Of a stretch of 64,000 nt of DNA, positions 16,561 to 24,407 are shown in pieces; position 1 is the first letter of the stretch, and each line of letters opens with the position of its first letter. A program made the position numbers and the translations under genes. Source of the DNA: Brevibacillus brevis (GTDB lineage: Bacteria > Bacillota > Bacilli > Brevibacillales > Brevibacillaceae); assembly GCF_900637055.1 (NCBI RefSeq), contig NZ_LR134338.1, positions 351,501 to 415,500 on the forward strand. The letters are read 5' to 3'. Below the pieces are notes generated by a model, which worked only from the letters and a program-made list of their open reading frames with translations, had not been told where the DNA came from and ran no database searches.

Positions 16561-17674
16561 ATGGCATTAATCGATATTGCGGACATCAAACAAGAGATGT
16601 CTAGCATGGCTAAGCGTTTAGCGGATATCAGGGGGTCTCTTTGACCTCCCAGTAAAACAGGAACGAATCGGTGAACTGGAAGAGCGCATGCTGGCACCCG
16701 ATTTTTGGGATGACAATGATGCCGCGCAGAAGACGATCAGTGAACTGAATGCAATCAAAAGCCTCGTAGAGACGATGAGCAAGCTGGATTCTCAGTACGA
16801 GGATCTCCAAGTGATGCTGGAGCTCGTCATCGAGGAAGGGGATTCGTCCCTCATTCAAGATCTGTATGACAGTACGCAGGAGCTGCGGAAGTCATTTGAG
16901 AGCTTTGAGCTGGAATTGCTTTTGAGTGATGAATACGACAAAAACAACGCCATTCTGGAGCTGCATCCGGGCGCGGGTGGTACAGAGTCCCAGGACTGGG
17001 CGTCCATGCTTCTGCGTATGTATACACGTTGGGGGGATGCCAAAGGCTTCAAGGTTGAGACATTGGATTATTTGCCTGGCGATGAAGCCGGTGTAAAAAG
17101 TGTTACTCTCCTCATTAAGGGTTACAATGCGTATGGCTACCTCAAATCAGAAAAAGGGGTTCATCGTCTTGTGCGGATATCTCCGTTTGATGCCTCTGGA
17201 CGTCGTCACACATCGTTTGTGTCTTGCAACGTCCTGCCGGAGATCGAAGACGATAATGCGGTAGACATACGTACAGAAGACCTGAAAATCGATACGTATC
17301 GTTCCAGTGGTGCGGGTGGTCAGCATATCAACACGACTGACTCCGCTGTACGGATTACTCACTTGCCTTCTGGAATTGTGGTGACGTGTCAAACAGAACG
17401 CTCCCAGATTAAAAATCGGGAGCGCGCGATGAAGATGCTGACGGCACGACTGTTTGAGAAAAAACGGGAAGAACAAGAGAAAACGTTGGCCGCTATTCAA
17501 GGGGAACAAAAAGATATTGCATGGGGCAGCCAAATTCGTTCCTATGTTTTCCACCCATACAGTCTGGTAAAAGACCACCGGACCAATATGGAGGTAGGAA
17601 ACGTTCAAGCAGTCATGGATGGTGATATTGATTCGTTTATCGATGCCTATTTGCGCGCGCAGATTAATCGTTAA
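16561..17674 (+). CDS. prfB: Peptide chain release factor 2, with programmed +1 frameshift
   Basis: The first 27 codons run from the ATG at 16561 (AGAGAAGGTG upstream) to CTT at 16639-16641, followed by an in-frame TGA (16642-16644). The internal Shine-Dalgarno AGGGGG at 16630-16635 and the CTT TGA C slippery context are the classic RF2 autoregulatory site: low RF2 lets the ribosome shift +1 to GAC at 16643 and read on to 17674. The product has 370 residues, with the stop-recognition SPF motif ([15 protein letters not shown]) and GGQ at 252-254, which triggers peptidyl-tRNA hydrolysis at UGA and UAA. The 3' end overlaps the convergent kinase gene by 11 bases. Confidence 0.97.
16630..16644 (+). 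promoter_or_regulatory. Programmed +1 frameshift site of prfB
   Basis: Internal Shine-Dalgarno AGGGGG (16630-16635), slip codon CTT (16639-16641) and TGA with a following C (16642-16645). Spacing and sequence match the RF2 recoding element conserved across bacteria. Confidence 0.97.
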
Positions 17675-19097
17675 ACGAAACAATAGGCTTCAAGGCTTTT
17701 GGTATGGAAATCGATACGGTGGTTCCTTTGCCGACATCACTGGCGATGTCGATTGTACCGCCGTGATCGCGAATGATTTTTGAGCTTACCATTAACCCCA
17801 GGCCAGTTCCTGTTTCTTTTGTACTATAAAAAAGCTCTCCTAATCGGGGAAGCAGCTCGGCAGGGATGCCTTGTCCTTGATCGCTGATTCGGATGATTAC
17901 ATCGGAAGAGCGCTCTACAACCTTGATTGTGAGATTTCCACCTGACGGCATGGCTTCCATGCCGTTTTTTATGATGTTTATGAAGACTTGCTTGATTTGA
18001 TATTCCTCACACAATATGAGGGACGTGACTTGAGGAAAATCAGTGAGAATGGACACATTTTTAAGAAGTGCTTGCGGTTCCAAAAGTTTAATGACAGACG
18101 AAAGCAATGGCAAAAGGCCGTTGGGAGCAAATCGCAACGCTTGCGGCTTCGCCATTATCAAAAGCTCACTGGTAATCGTAGTGATCCGATCGATTTCGGA
18201 TCGCATAATTTGCAAGTATTGCTGATTGGCAAACTTGTCCCCTTCCATGAGTTGAATAAATCCTTTCAAGGCCGTAAGTGGATTGCGAATTTCATGGGCG
18301 ATCCCCGCGGCAAGCTCACCTAGAACGGACAGCTTGTCAGAGTAACGAAGCAATTCTTCTGATTGCCGACGTTCTGTAATATCACGTGCGACAAAAACCG
18401 TGCTGAGAATACGACCGTTCGAACAAATATCAGGTGTTCCTTTCACATCGAACAGCAACATTCTACCGTCTGGGTGCAGGTAATGGTACTCGGCGTCGAG
18501 TGTGATCTTCTGCTTCATCATTTGAGCAAAATCGTTCTTGGCGTTGGCTACTTGCTCAGGATGAACCAAGATCGAAAAATGCTGGTTGATCACTTGATCA
18601 ATCGTGAGGCCACTAACCGCCTGAACAGAAGGGGAAGCGTAGGTAATAATTCCATCCACATTTACGATAAAAATCAAATCCATAATGTTTTCGGATATTA
18701 ACCGAAAGTTCTCTTGCATTTGGTGAAGAGCCTCTTCCATTTTCTTTTGCTGCGTGATGTTTTTGGCAATGGAATAGCGACTGATGATTTCGCCGTTTTG
18801 AAAAATGGGAAAGCTGGAAGCGATAATATCCACAACCTGCCCGTTTTTATGAAGCAATTGGTAATACTTATTTTTTCTGATTCCTGCAGAGAGGATTTGT
18901 TGTTTCTTACTGTCGAGACCTTCAGTAGAAGCGAGAATTTCCCAAATTTGCATGCGCAGCAATTCTTGAGAGGTGTATCCTACCAATGCTTCACCAGCAG
19001 CGTTTACGCCTGTGAATCTGCCCTGCATATCGAACATGAAAACAGCGTCAGGATTGTTGTGGAAGAGAGATGTATATAACTGTATCTGCGTGTCCAT
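17664..19097 (-). CDS. PAS-domain sensor histidine kinase (sporulation-kinase type)
   Basis: 477 residues, no membrane helix. Two PAS domains (about 3-115 and 124-240), a HisKA domain with [21 protein letters not shown] (phospho-accepting His268), and a HATPase_c domain with [16 protein letters not shown] (N box), ISDQGQGIP (G1) and [13 protein letters not shown] (G2). The layout matches soluble KinA/KinE-like kinases of spore formers that feed Spo0F, and no response regulator is adjacent, as is usual for those orphans. The target is inferred. GAGAGGCGGATAGGT precedes the ATG. It overlaps prfB tail-to-tail with no terminator between. Confidence 0.9.
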   Translation of the reverse strand: MDTQIQLYTSLFHNNPDAVFMFDMQGRFTGVNAAGEALVGYTSQELLRMQIWEILASTEGLDSKKQQILSAGIRKNKYYQLLHKNGQVVDIIASSFPIFQNGEIISRYSIAKNITQQKKMEEALHQMQENFRLISENIMDLIFIVNVDGIITYASPSVQAVSGLTIDQVINQHFSILVHPEQVANAKNDFAQMMKQKITLDAEYHYLHPDGRMLLFDVKGTPDICSNGRILSTVFVARDITERRQSEELLRYSDKLSVLGELAAGIAHEIRNPLTALKGFIQLMEGDKFANQQYLQIMRSEIDRITTITSELLIMAKPQALRFAPNGLLPLLSSVIKLLEPQALLKNVSILTDFPQVTSLILCEEYQIKQVFINIIKNGMEAMPSGGNLTIKVVERSSDVIIRISDQGQGIPAELLPRLGELFYSTKETGTGLGLMVSSKIIRDHGGTIDIASDVGKGTTVSISIPKALKPIVSFND

Positions 19098-19164
19098 ACC
19101 TATCCGCCTCTCTGTTGCTACTTGCTACCTTTGAATCGTTCGCTGTAGAAAGGAAAAATCCTAC

Positions 19165-19199
19165 CAGACTAAAGTCTGTATTCATAATTATGTTATACT
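19165..19199 (+). promoter_or_regulatory. Candidate extended -10 promoter with upstream dyad for the YciI-like gene
   Basis: TGT-TATACT at 19191-19199 is an extended -10. CAGACT-AA-AGTCTG at 19165-19178 is a perfect 6-bp dyad close to the expected -35 position, a possible operator. The region also serves the divergent kinase gene. Confidence 0.4.
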
Positions 19200-19239
19200 T
19201 CATGAAAGAATAAGGTCATGAAAAAGGAGAGAAACCGTC

Positions 19240-19509
19240 ATGTTGTATGCCGCATTTTTGCCAATCGTGAATCAAGAGCTGAATGCTCAAGTAAGACCTG
19301 CGCATCTTACGTATATCAATGATTTGTACAAGCAGGGAAAAGTGCTCATGGCAGGACCCTTCACAGATAAGCTTGGCGGATTGGTTATTTACAAAGCGGA
19401 TTCTCTGGAAGAAGCTCGTCAATTGGCTGAGGCTGATCCAGTTGTCGTGGAAGGTGCACGGACGTTGGAGTTACGTGAATGGAGCCCGTTGGAATTTCCT
19501 CTGTCCTAA
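19240..19509 (+). CDS. YciI-like family protein
   Basis: 89 residues, a single ferredoxin-like alpha/beta domain of the YciI/dimeric alpha-beta barrel type (MLYAAFLPIVNQ; GKVLMAGPFTDKLGGLVIYKADSLEEARQLAEADPVV). The conserved GP(F/L) and the D-P pair near the end fit the family. Biochemical role unknown in most members. AAAGGAGAG lies 8 bases before the ATG. It precedes cccB by 76 bases. Confidence 0.85.
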   Translation: MLYAAFLPIVNQELNAQVRPAHLTYINDLYKQGKVLMAGPFTDKLGGLVIYKADSLEEARQLAEADPVVVEGARTLELREWSPLEFPLS

Positions 19510-19585
19510 ATGGTTGTAGCAAGAATGAGAAGTGGTAGTCGGAGGCATACTTAGCGAAGAAATCCGAATAAAGGAGGGAACAGCC

Positions 19586-19963
19586 TTGAAACGTATTCCA
19601 CTCGTTTTGACAGCGGCTGTACTCGCATTCTCGCTAAGTGCCTGTGGCGGAAATCAGCAAACACAGCCGCCAGCCAACCAACCAGCAACAGAGGCTCCGG
19701 CTACAGAAACTCCGTCAACCACGGCACCATCTGGCGGCTATGATGCAGCAACTGCAGAAACCATGTACAAAAATACCTGTTCAGGCTGCCACGGACAGAC
19801 GTTGGAAGGGGCAGTTGGACCGAACTTGCAAAAGATCGGCAGCCAGTTGAACAAGGACGAGATCATGGGCATTTTGGAAAAAGGAAAAGGATCAATGCCT
19901 CCGGGTCTCGTCACCGGAAAAGATGCAGAAAACATCGCTGCATGGTTAGCGGACAAAAAGTAA
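19586..19963 (+). CDS. cccB: Lipoprotein cytochrome c-551, CccB-like
   Basis: 125 residues from a TTG at 19586 with AAAGGAGGGAA just upstream. Signal peptide with lipobox LSAC (Cys20), then a proline/threonine-rich linker and a small class I cytochrome c domain: CSGCH at 65-69 for covalent haem and the methionine in KGSMPPGL as probable sixth ligand. Anchored outside the membrane, it carries electrons to the terminal oxidase. In Bacillus subtilis cccB also lies between prfB and ftsE. Confidence 0.92.
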   Translation: MKRIPLVLTAAVLAFSLSACGGNQQTQPPANQPATEAPATETPSTTAPSGGYDAATAETMYKNTCSGCHGQTLEGAVGPNLQKIGSQLNKDEIMGILEKGKGSMPPGLVTGKDAENIAAWLADKK

Positions 19964-19978
19964 ACAGGGCAAGAAACC

Positions 19979-20006
19979 AGCGCTCGAGCAATCGGGTGCT
20001 TTTTTC
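19979..20006 (+). terminator. Terminator after cccB
   Basis: AGCGCTCG (19979-19986) pairs with CGGGTGCT (19993-20000) with two G-T wobbles, followed by six T residues. Confidence 0.8.
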
Positions 20007-20027
20007 TTTGGACGTAAAAAAGTTTTT

Positions 20028-20056
20028 TTGTTGTATTCTAAATGGATTTTTATTAT
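20028..20056 (+). promoter_or_regulatory. Candidate sigma-A promoter of argC
   Basis: TTGTTG at 20028-20033 and TATTAT at 20051-20056 with 17-base spacing. The -35 is weak. A dyad at 20063-20076 sits over the expected transcription start. Confidence 0.5.
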
Positions 20057-20062
20057 TATTCA

Positions 20063-20076
20063 TGTATAAAAATACA
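20063..20076 (+). promoter_or_regulatory. Candidate arginine-repressor (ArgR/AhrC) box of argC
   Basis: TGTAT-AAAA-ATACA is a perfect 5-4-5 inverted repeat 23 bases before the argC start. It has the layout of ARG boxes (TGAAT-N4-ATTCA type), and the same dyad recurs before carA. Confidence 0.65.
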
Positions 20077-20099
20077 GTATGGAATAAAGGGGAGAGAGC

Positions 20100-21140
20100 A
20101 TGGTTCGGGTCGGGATTGTTGGAGCAACGGGTTATGGTGGCGCGGAGTTGATCCGTCTTTTGGCTGGGCATCCGCATGTTGAGATTGCCAATTTATATTC
20201 AAGTTCATCAGAAGGAGAAGGCTTGGAAAAATCGTTTCCACATGCAGCAGGACTCGGGTTGCCCACATTGTCACCAATTGATGCAGACAGCATGAGCGGT
20301 GTGAACGATTTGATCTTCCTCGCTACGCCTGCGGGAGTAAGTAGCGGGCTATCTCCGAAGTTGGTCGAAAAAGGTGTAAAGGTCATTGATTTATCGGGGG
20401 ATTTTCGTCTGGAAAATGGTGCGGTCTACAAAACGTGGTACAAACATGAGCCGGCCCCTTCCCAATGGGTAGAAGCAGCGGTTTACGGTTTAACTGAGTG
20501 GAATCAAGAGCAAGTGGCGGGGGCCAGTCTCATAGCAAATCCAGGGTGCTATCCCACTGCTACGCTCCTCGCCTTGCTACCGCTGGTGAAGACAGGTTGG
20601 GTACAGTCAGATAGTTGGATCGTCGATGCCAAATCAGGTGTGTCCGGCGCTGGACGTGGAGTATCGCTCGGTGTTCATTACAGCGAGATTAATGAAAGCA
20701 TTCATGCTTATAAAGTGGCGAGTCATCAGCATACACCAGAGATTGAACAGGAGCTGCAAAAACAGAGCGGGGAAGAGACGCTTGTTCAATTTACGCCGCA
20801 TCTGGTGCCGATGACCCGAGGGATTTTAGTCACAGCTTACGGACAACTTACCACTGATGTCACACAAGCGCAAATTCAGGAGCTATACGAAGCTGCTTAT
20901 GCGGATAAGCCATTTGTGCGCGTACGTCCTGCAGGCAGTCATCCACATACGAAAGAAGTTTATGGCTCCAATTATTGCGATATCGCCATCCATGTTGATC
21001 AGCGCACGAAGCGTGTCATCTTGCTGTCGGTAATCGATAATATGATGAAGGGCGCAGCCGGTCAAGCCGTACAAAACATGAATGTCATGTTTGATTTGCC
21101 TGAAAAAACGGGTTTGCCACTCGTACCTGTATACCCGTAG
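20100..21140 (+). CDS. argC: N-acetyl-gamma-glutamyl-phosphate reductase
   Basis: 346 residues. NADP-binding GATGYGGAELIRLL at the N-terminus, and NPGCYPTA with the active-site Cys150 that forms the thioester during reduction of acetylglutamyl phosphate to the semialdehyde. HPHTKEVYGSN lies in the C-terminal part. The ATG follows AAGGGGAGAG. First gene of the arginine cluster, behind a candidate ArgR box; argB follows after 13 bases. Confidence 0.96.
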   Translation: MVRVGIVGATGYGGAELIRLLAGHPHVEIANLYSSSSEGEGLEKSFPHAAGLGLPTLSPIDADSMSGVNDLIFLATPAGVSSGLSPKLVEKGVKVIDLSGDFRLENGAVYKTWYKHEPAPSQWVEAAVYGLTEWNQEQVAGASLIANPGCYPTATLLALLPLVKTGWVQSDSWIVDAKSGVSGAGRGVSLGVHYSEINESIHAYKVASHQHTPEIEQELQKQSGEETLVQFTPHLVPMTRGILVTAYGQLTTDVTQAQIQELYEAAYADKPFVRVRPAGSHPHTKEVYGSNYCDIAIHVDQRTKRVILLSVIDNMMKGAAGQAVQNMNVMFDLPEKTGLPLVPVYP

Positions 21141-21153
21141 AGGAGGAGAGCAG

Positions 21154-21951
21154 ATGCAAGGAATTGTCGTGATCAAATGTGGCGGAAGCACCATGGATCA
21201 GCTGCCTGACTCCTTCTTTCAGGCGATTGCCGGACTGCAGGCACAGGGACAAGAGATCGTCATCGTCCATGGGGGCGGACCTGCCATTAACAGTATGCTC
21301 GATCGAGTTCAGATCACTCCGCAATTTGTCGATGGGCTTCGTGTTACCTGCGAGGACACGCTGCGTGTTGTAGAGATGGTCTTGTGCGGCAGTATCAACA
21401 AGGCGCTGGTAAAAAGGCTGACACAGGCAGGAGCCAAGGCTTGGGGAGTTAGTGGCATCGATGGTCAGACTCTTTTAGCAACAAAAACACCCAAGCCACT
21501 CGGATGGGTAGGAGAAATCAAAAAGGCTGATACGACCATTCCGAAAGCGATTCTTGGGCAGGGCTACGTCCCGGTGATTGCTCCCCTTTCCGTTAGTGAA
21601 GATGGCACAGAGACATTTAATGTCAATGCTGATGTAGCCGCAGGAGCGATTGCAGCAGCACTCAGCGCCGAAAAGCTGATCATGGTGACAGACGTTCCGG
21701 GCATTATGCAGCCACAGCCAGACGGAACCAAGGCAGTAGTGCCAGCAACAAGTGCAGAAGAGATACAGGAAATGATTCGGGCAGAGATTATTACTGGCGG
21801 AATGATTCCGAAGGTTCAGGCAGCTCTCGACGCTCTCGGACAGGGCGTGGAGCAGGTTGTCATCTGCCGGGGAACCGCTGATGATCTGCTCGGTGTTTGT
21901 GCGGGGCAGGCAGTTGGGACAACAGTCCGTATGAATGTCAATTACGTTTAG
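21154..21951 (+). CDS. argB: Acetylglutamate kinase
   Basis: 265 residues from the ATG at 21154 (GAGGAGGAG upstream). Amino-acid kinase fold: VIKCGGS at the N-terminus binds ATP phosphates, IVHGGGPAIN binds acetylglutamate, and TDVPGIM and GGMIPKVQAAL follow. It phosphorylates N-acetylglutamate, the step before ArgC. In Bacillus argJ lies between argC and argB, but here they adjoin directly. Confidence 0.96.
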   Translation: MQGIVVIKCGGSTMDQLPDSFFQAIAGLQAQGQEIVIVHGGGPAINSMLDRVQITPQFVDGLRVTCEDTLRVVEMVLCGSINKALVKRLTQAGAKAWGVSGIDGQTLLATKTPKPLGWVGEIKKADTTIPKAILGQGYVPVIAPLSVSEDGTETFNVNADVAAGAIAAALSAEKLIMVTDVPGIMQPQPDGTKAVVPATSAEEIQEMIRAEIITGGMIPKVQAALDALGQGVEQVVICRGTADDLLGVCAGQAVGTTVRMNVNYV

Positions 21952-21969
21952 GTGAGGAGGGAAATGAAT

Positions 21970-23151
21970 ATGCATACAACAACAGCGCCTGTACATCTCA
22001 TGAATAACTATGCGAGATGGCCAATCAGTTTGGTAAAAGGACAAGGAAACCAGGTGTGGGATGATCAAGGCAAGCAATATCTCGATTTTACCTCAGGAAT
22101 TGCTGTGACCTCGTTAGGGCATGTTCCGCCAAAAGTAACGGCAAAGCTGCACGAGCAGCTCGATACGTTGTGGCATTGCTCGAATTTGGTGCATGTTCCT
22201 CAGCAAGAGATTTTGGCGGAAAAGCTGAGCCGTCTGTCTGGACTGGATCAGGCTTTTTTCTGCAACAGTGGAGCGGAGGCGAATGAAGGCTTGATCAAGC
22301 TCGCCCGCCGCTATGCACAAAAAGTAAAAGGGACCGATCGTTACGAAATCATCAGCTTTGAACAGTCTTTTCATGGACGGACATTGGCTACCCTGACGGC
22401 TACCGGACAGGAAAAGGTGAAGGACGGATTCGCGCCATTGCCGCAAGGATTTGTCACCGTTCCTTACAACGACCTTGATGCAGTCAAGTCAGCAATTACA
22501 GACAAGACATGCGCGATCATGCTGGAGCTGGTTCAGGGAGAAGGCGGTGTACATCCAGCGGAAGAGGCGTGGGTGAAGGCGCTGCGTGAATTGTGCGATA
22601 CACACGGATTGCTGCTACTGGTAGATGAGATACAGACGGGGATTGGGCGCACGGGTACATGGTTTGCCTTCCAGCACTATGACGTGAAGCCAGATGCGAT
22701 TTCATTGGCAAAAGGCTTGGGAAGTGGTTTCCCGATTGGAGCGGTAGTCGCGACCAAAGAAGTAGCAGAAGCGTTTGCTCCAGGTACGCATGGCACTACT
22801 TTTGGCGGGAATCCATTGGCAGCAACCGCTGGAATCGCGACGCTTGCGACGATGGAAGAGGAGCAGATTTTGGAGCGGGTAGCCCATATCCATGACGTAT
22901 TGATCAAAGAGCTGGAGAAGCTCAAGGCAGAGCATCCAGACAAAGTGGTTACGGTTCGGGGAAAAGGGTTGCTTCTCGGTGTGGAGCTAACGATTCCTGC
23001 TGGTGAGCCGGTCGCGTATGCACGGGAAAAAGGAGTCATTCTGCTGATGGCTGGCCCGCAGGTAGTGAGACTCTTGCCTTCGTTTGTGACGACAGATGCT
23101 GAAATAAAGCAAGCCATTACTGTATTAAGCGAGGCGCTGTCGCAGGTTTAG
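21970..23151 (+). CDS. argD: Acetylornithine aminotransferase
   Basis: 393 residues from the ATG at 21970, 9 bases after AGGAGG; a GTG at 21952 and an ATG at 21964 are in frame but poorly spaced. Class III PLP aminotransferase: FCNSGAEANE, LVDEIQTGIGRTG with the PLP-contacting Asp, ISLAKGLGSGFPIGA with PLP lysine 248, and TTFGGNPLA. It converts acetylglutamate semialdehyde to acetylornithine. It follows argB directly, and a terminator and a second promoter separate it from carA. Confidence 0.95.
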   Translation: MHTTTAPVHLMNNYARWPISLVKGQGNQVWDDQGKQYLDFTSGIAVTSLGHVPPKVTAKLHEQLDTLWHCSNLVHVPQQEILAEKLSRLSGLDQAFFCNSGAEANEGLIKLARRYAQKVKGTDRYEIISFEQSFHGRTLATLTATGQEKVKDGFAPLPQGFVTVPYNDLDAVKSAITDKTCAIMLELVQGEGGVHPAEEAWVKALRELCDTHGLLLLVDEIQTGIGRTGTWFAFQHYDVKPDAISLAKGLGSGFPIGAVVATKEVAEAFAPGTHGTTFGGNPLAATAGIATLATMEEEQILERVAHIHDVLIKELEKLKAEHPDKVVTVRGKGLLLGVELTIPAGEPVAYAREKGVILLMAGPQVVRLLPSFVTTDAEIKQAITVLSEALSQV

Positions 23152-23167
23152 ATAAAAAAAGCATAAG

Positions 23168-23208
23168 ATGCAACGAGTGGAAGTGGTCAAAAACTCGTTG
23201 CATTTTTA
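23168..23208 (+). terminator. Terminator between argD and carA
   Basis: ATGCAACGAGT (23168-23178) pairs with ACTCGTTGCAT (23193-23203), an 11-bp perfect stem, then five T residues. It splits the arginine cluster into two units. Confidence 0.85.
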
Positions 23209-23226
23209 TAATCCCAAATGTATATT
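23198..23226 (+). promoter_or_regulatory. Promoter of carA-carB-argF
   Basis: TTGCAT (23198-23203), 17 bases, TATATT (23221-23226). The -35 lies inside the descending arm of the argD terminator and the -10 inside the ARG-box-like dyad. Confidence 0.55.
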
Positions 23227-23232
23227 AATACA
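23219..23232 (+). promoter_or_regulatory. Candidate arginine-repressor box of carA
   Basis: TGTAT-ATTA-ATACA, the same 5-4-5 dyad as before argC, placed over the -10 of the carA promoter, where a bound repressor would block RNA polymerase. Confidence 0.65.
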
Positions 23233-23300
23233 AAAGGTTGCATAAATTTTCGGTAAAGAGCGATCAGGCCGGTGCCCATTGGAGAGGAGTGGATTCATAG

Positions 23301-24407
23301 ATGGATAGAGAGAATCAATCGTTAGGAACAGGATATTTAACGCTGGAGAGCGGCGAGGTTTTTACAGGAAAGCTGTATGGCGCCCCCATTAACGGATTCG
23401 GAGAAGTGGTTTTTCATACAGGAATGACGGGATACCAAGAGGTGATGACAGACCCTTCTTTTGCAGGGCAAATCGTTACCTTCACGTATCCCTTGATCGG
23501 AAACTACGGGATCAACGAAAAGGATTATGAGGCAGCCAAGCCAGCGTTGACAGGGATGATTGTCAGCGAGCTATGCACGGAACCAAGCCATTACGAATCA
23601 AACATGACGTTGGCCCAAGCGGCAGAAGCATTTGGATTCCCGATCCTTGCGGGGATTGATACGCGAACGATTACCAAGCGCGTCCGTCAAGACGGTACGG
23701 TATTCGGGGTCATTTCCGATCAGCCTATGCAGGTAGAGGAAGTGGTGTCGCTGCGCTACAAGCACGCCAAGAAATCATTAGTTGCCAACGTATCCAGACA
23801 ACAAGTGGAACGTTATCCGGGAACAGGCGAGCATGTCGTCTTGATTGACCTCGGCATGAAGCAATCGATTTTGGATGCCCTTCTCCAACAGGGCTGCCGT
23901 GTCACGGTCGTTCCCTTTGATACGAGTTTTGCCCAAATCAATGCTCTCGCACCAGACGGCTTACTGTTTTCGAATGGGCCTGGCGATCCGGAGCACTTGC
24001 TTGCGTATTGCAGCGAATGGCGCAAAGCCGTGGAGCAGTACCCGACATTGGGCATTTGTTTGGGGCATCAAGTATTGGCGTTGATGTATGGCGGCAAGAC
24101 AGAAAAGCTCGCATACGGTCACCGCGGCAGCAATCATCCAGTCAAGGATCTGATGACTGGCAAAGTATATATGAGTTCACAAAATCATGGGTATGTGGTC
24201 AAGGAAGAATCTCTGGATAAACGTCAGTTAACGGTTTCCTATCGCAATGTCAATGACGGTTCAGTCGAAGGACTGCGTCACGTCAGTTTGCCTGTTTTCA
24301 GTGTCCAGTTCCATCCGGAAGCACATCCGGGCCCGAGTGATACATCCCACATTTTCCACCAATTCTTGCAGTCGATGCGCGTAGTAGGAGCGAAGAGATA
24401 TGCCTAA
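23301..24407 (+). CDS. carA: Carbamoyl-phosphate synthase small chain (glutaminase)
   Basis: 368 residues. The N-terminal small-subunit domain (VFHTGMTGYQEVMTDPSF) is followed by a class I glutamine amidotransferase domain with LGICLGHQ (nucleophile Cys253) and VQFHPEAHPGP. It releases ammonia from glutamine and channels it to CarB. Its place among arg genes and under an ARG-box-like operator suggests the arginine-specific enzyme; a separate pyrimidine-linked copy would lie outside this window. It overlaps carB by 8 bases. Confidence 0.96.
   Translation: MDRENQSLGTGYLTLESGEVFTGKLYGAPINGFGEVVFHTGMTGYQEVMTDPSFAGQIVTFTYPLIGNYGINEKDYEAAKPALTGMIVSELCTEPSHYESNMTLAQAAEAFGFPILAGIDTRTITKRVRQDGTVFGVISDQPMQVEEVVSLRYKHAKKSLVANVSRQQVERYPGTGEHVVLIDLGMKQSILDALLQQGCRVTVVPFDTSFAQINALAPDGLLFSNGPGDPEHLLAYCSEWRKAVEQYPTLGICLGHQVLALMYGGKTEKLAYGHRGSNHPVKDLMTGKVYMSSQNHGYVVKEESLDKRQLTVSYRNVNDGSVEGLRHVSLPVFSVQFHPEAHPGPSDTSHIFHQFLQSMRVVGAKRYA

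Noticed and set aside
16561-16644. prfB as a pseudogene broken by TGA
   Set aside because: The internal Shine-Dalgarno and CTT TGA C context are the standard RF2 recoding signal.
21100-21200. argJ hidden by a frameshift between argC and argB
   Set aside because: The 13-base spacer leaves no room and both flanking genes are complete.
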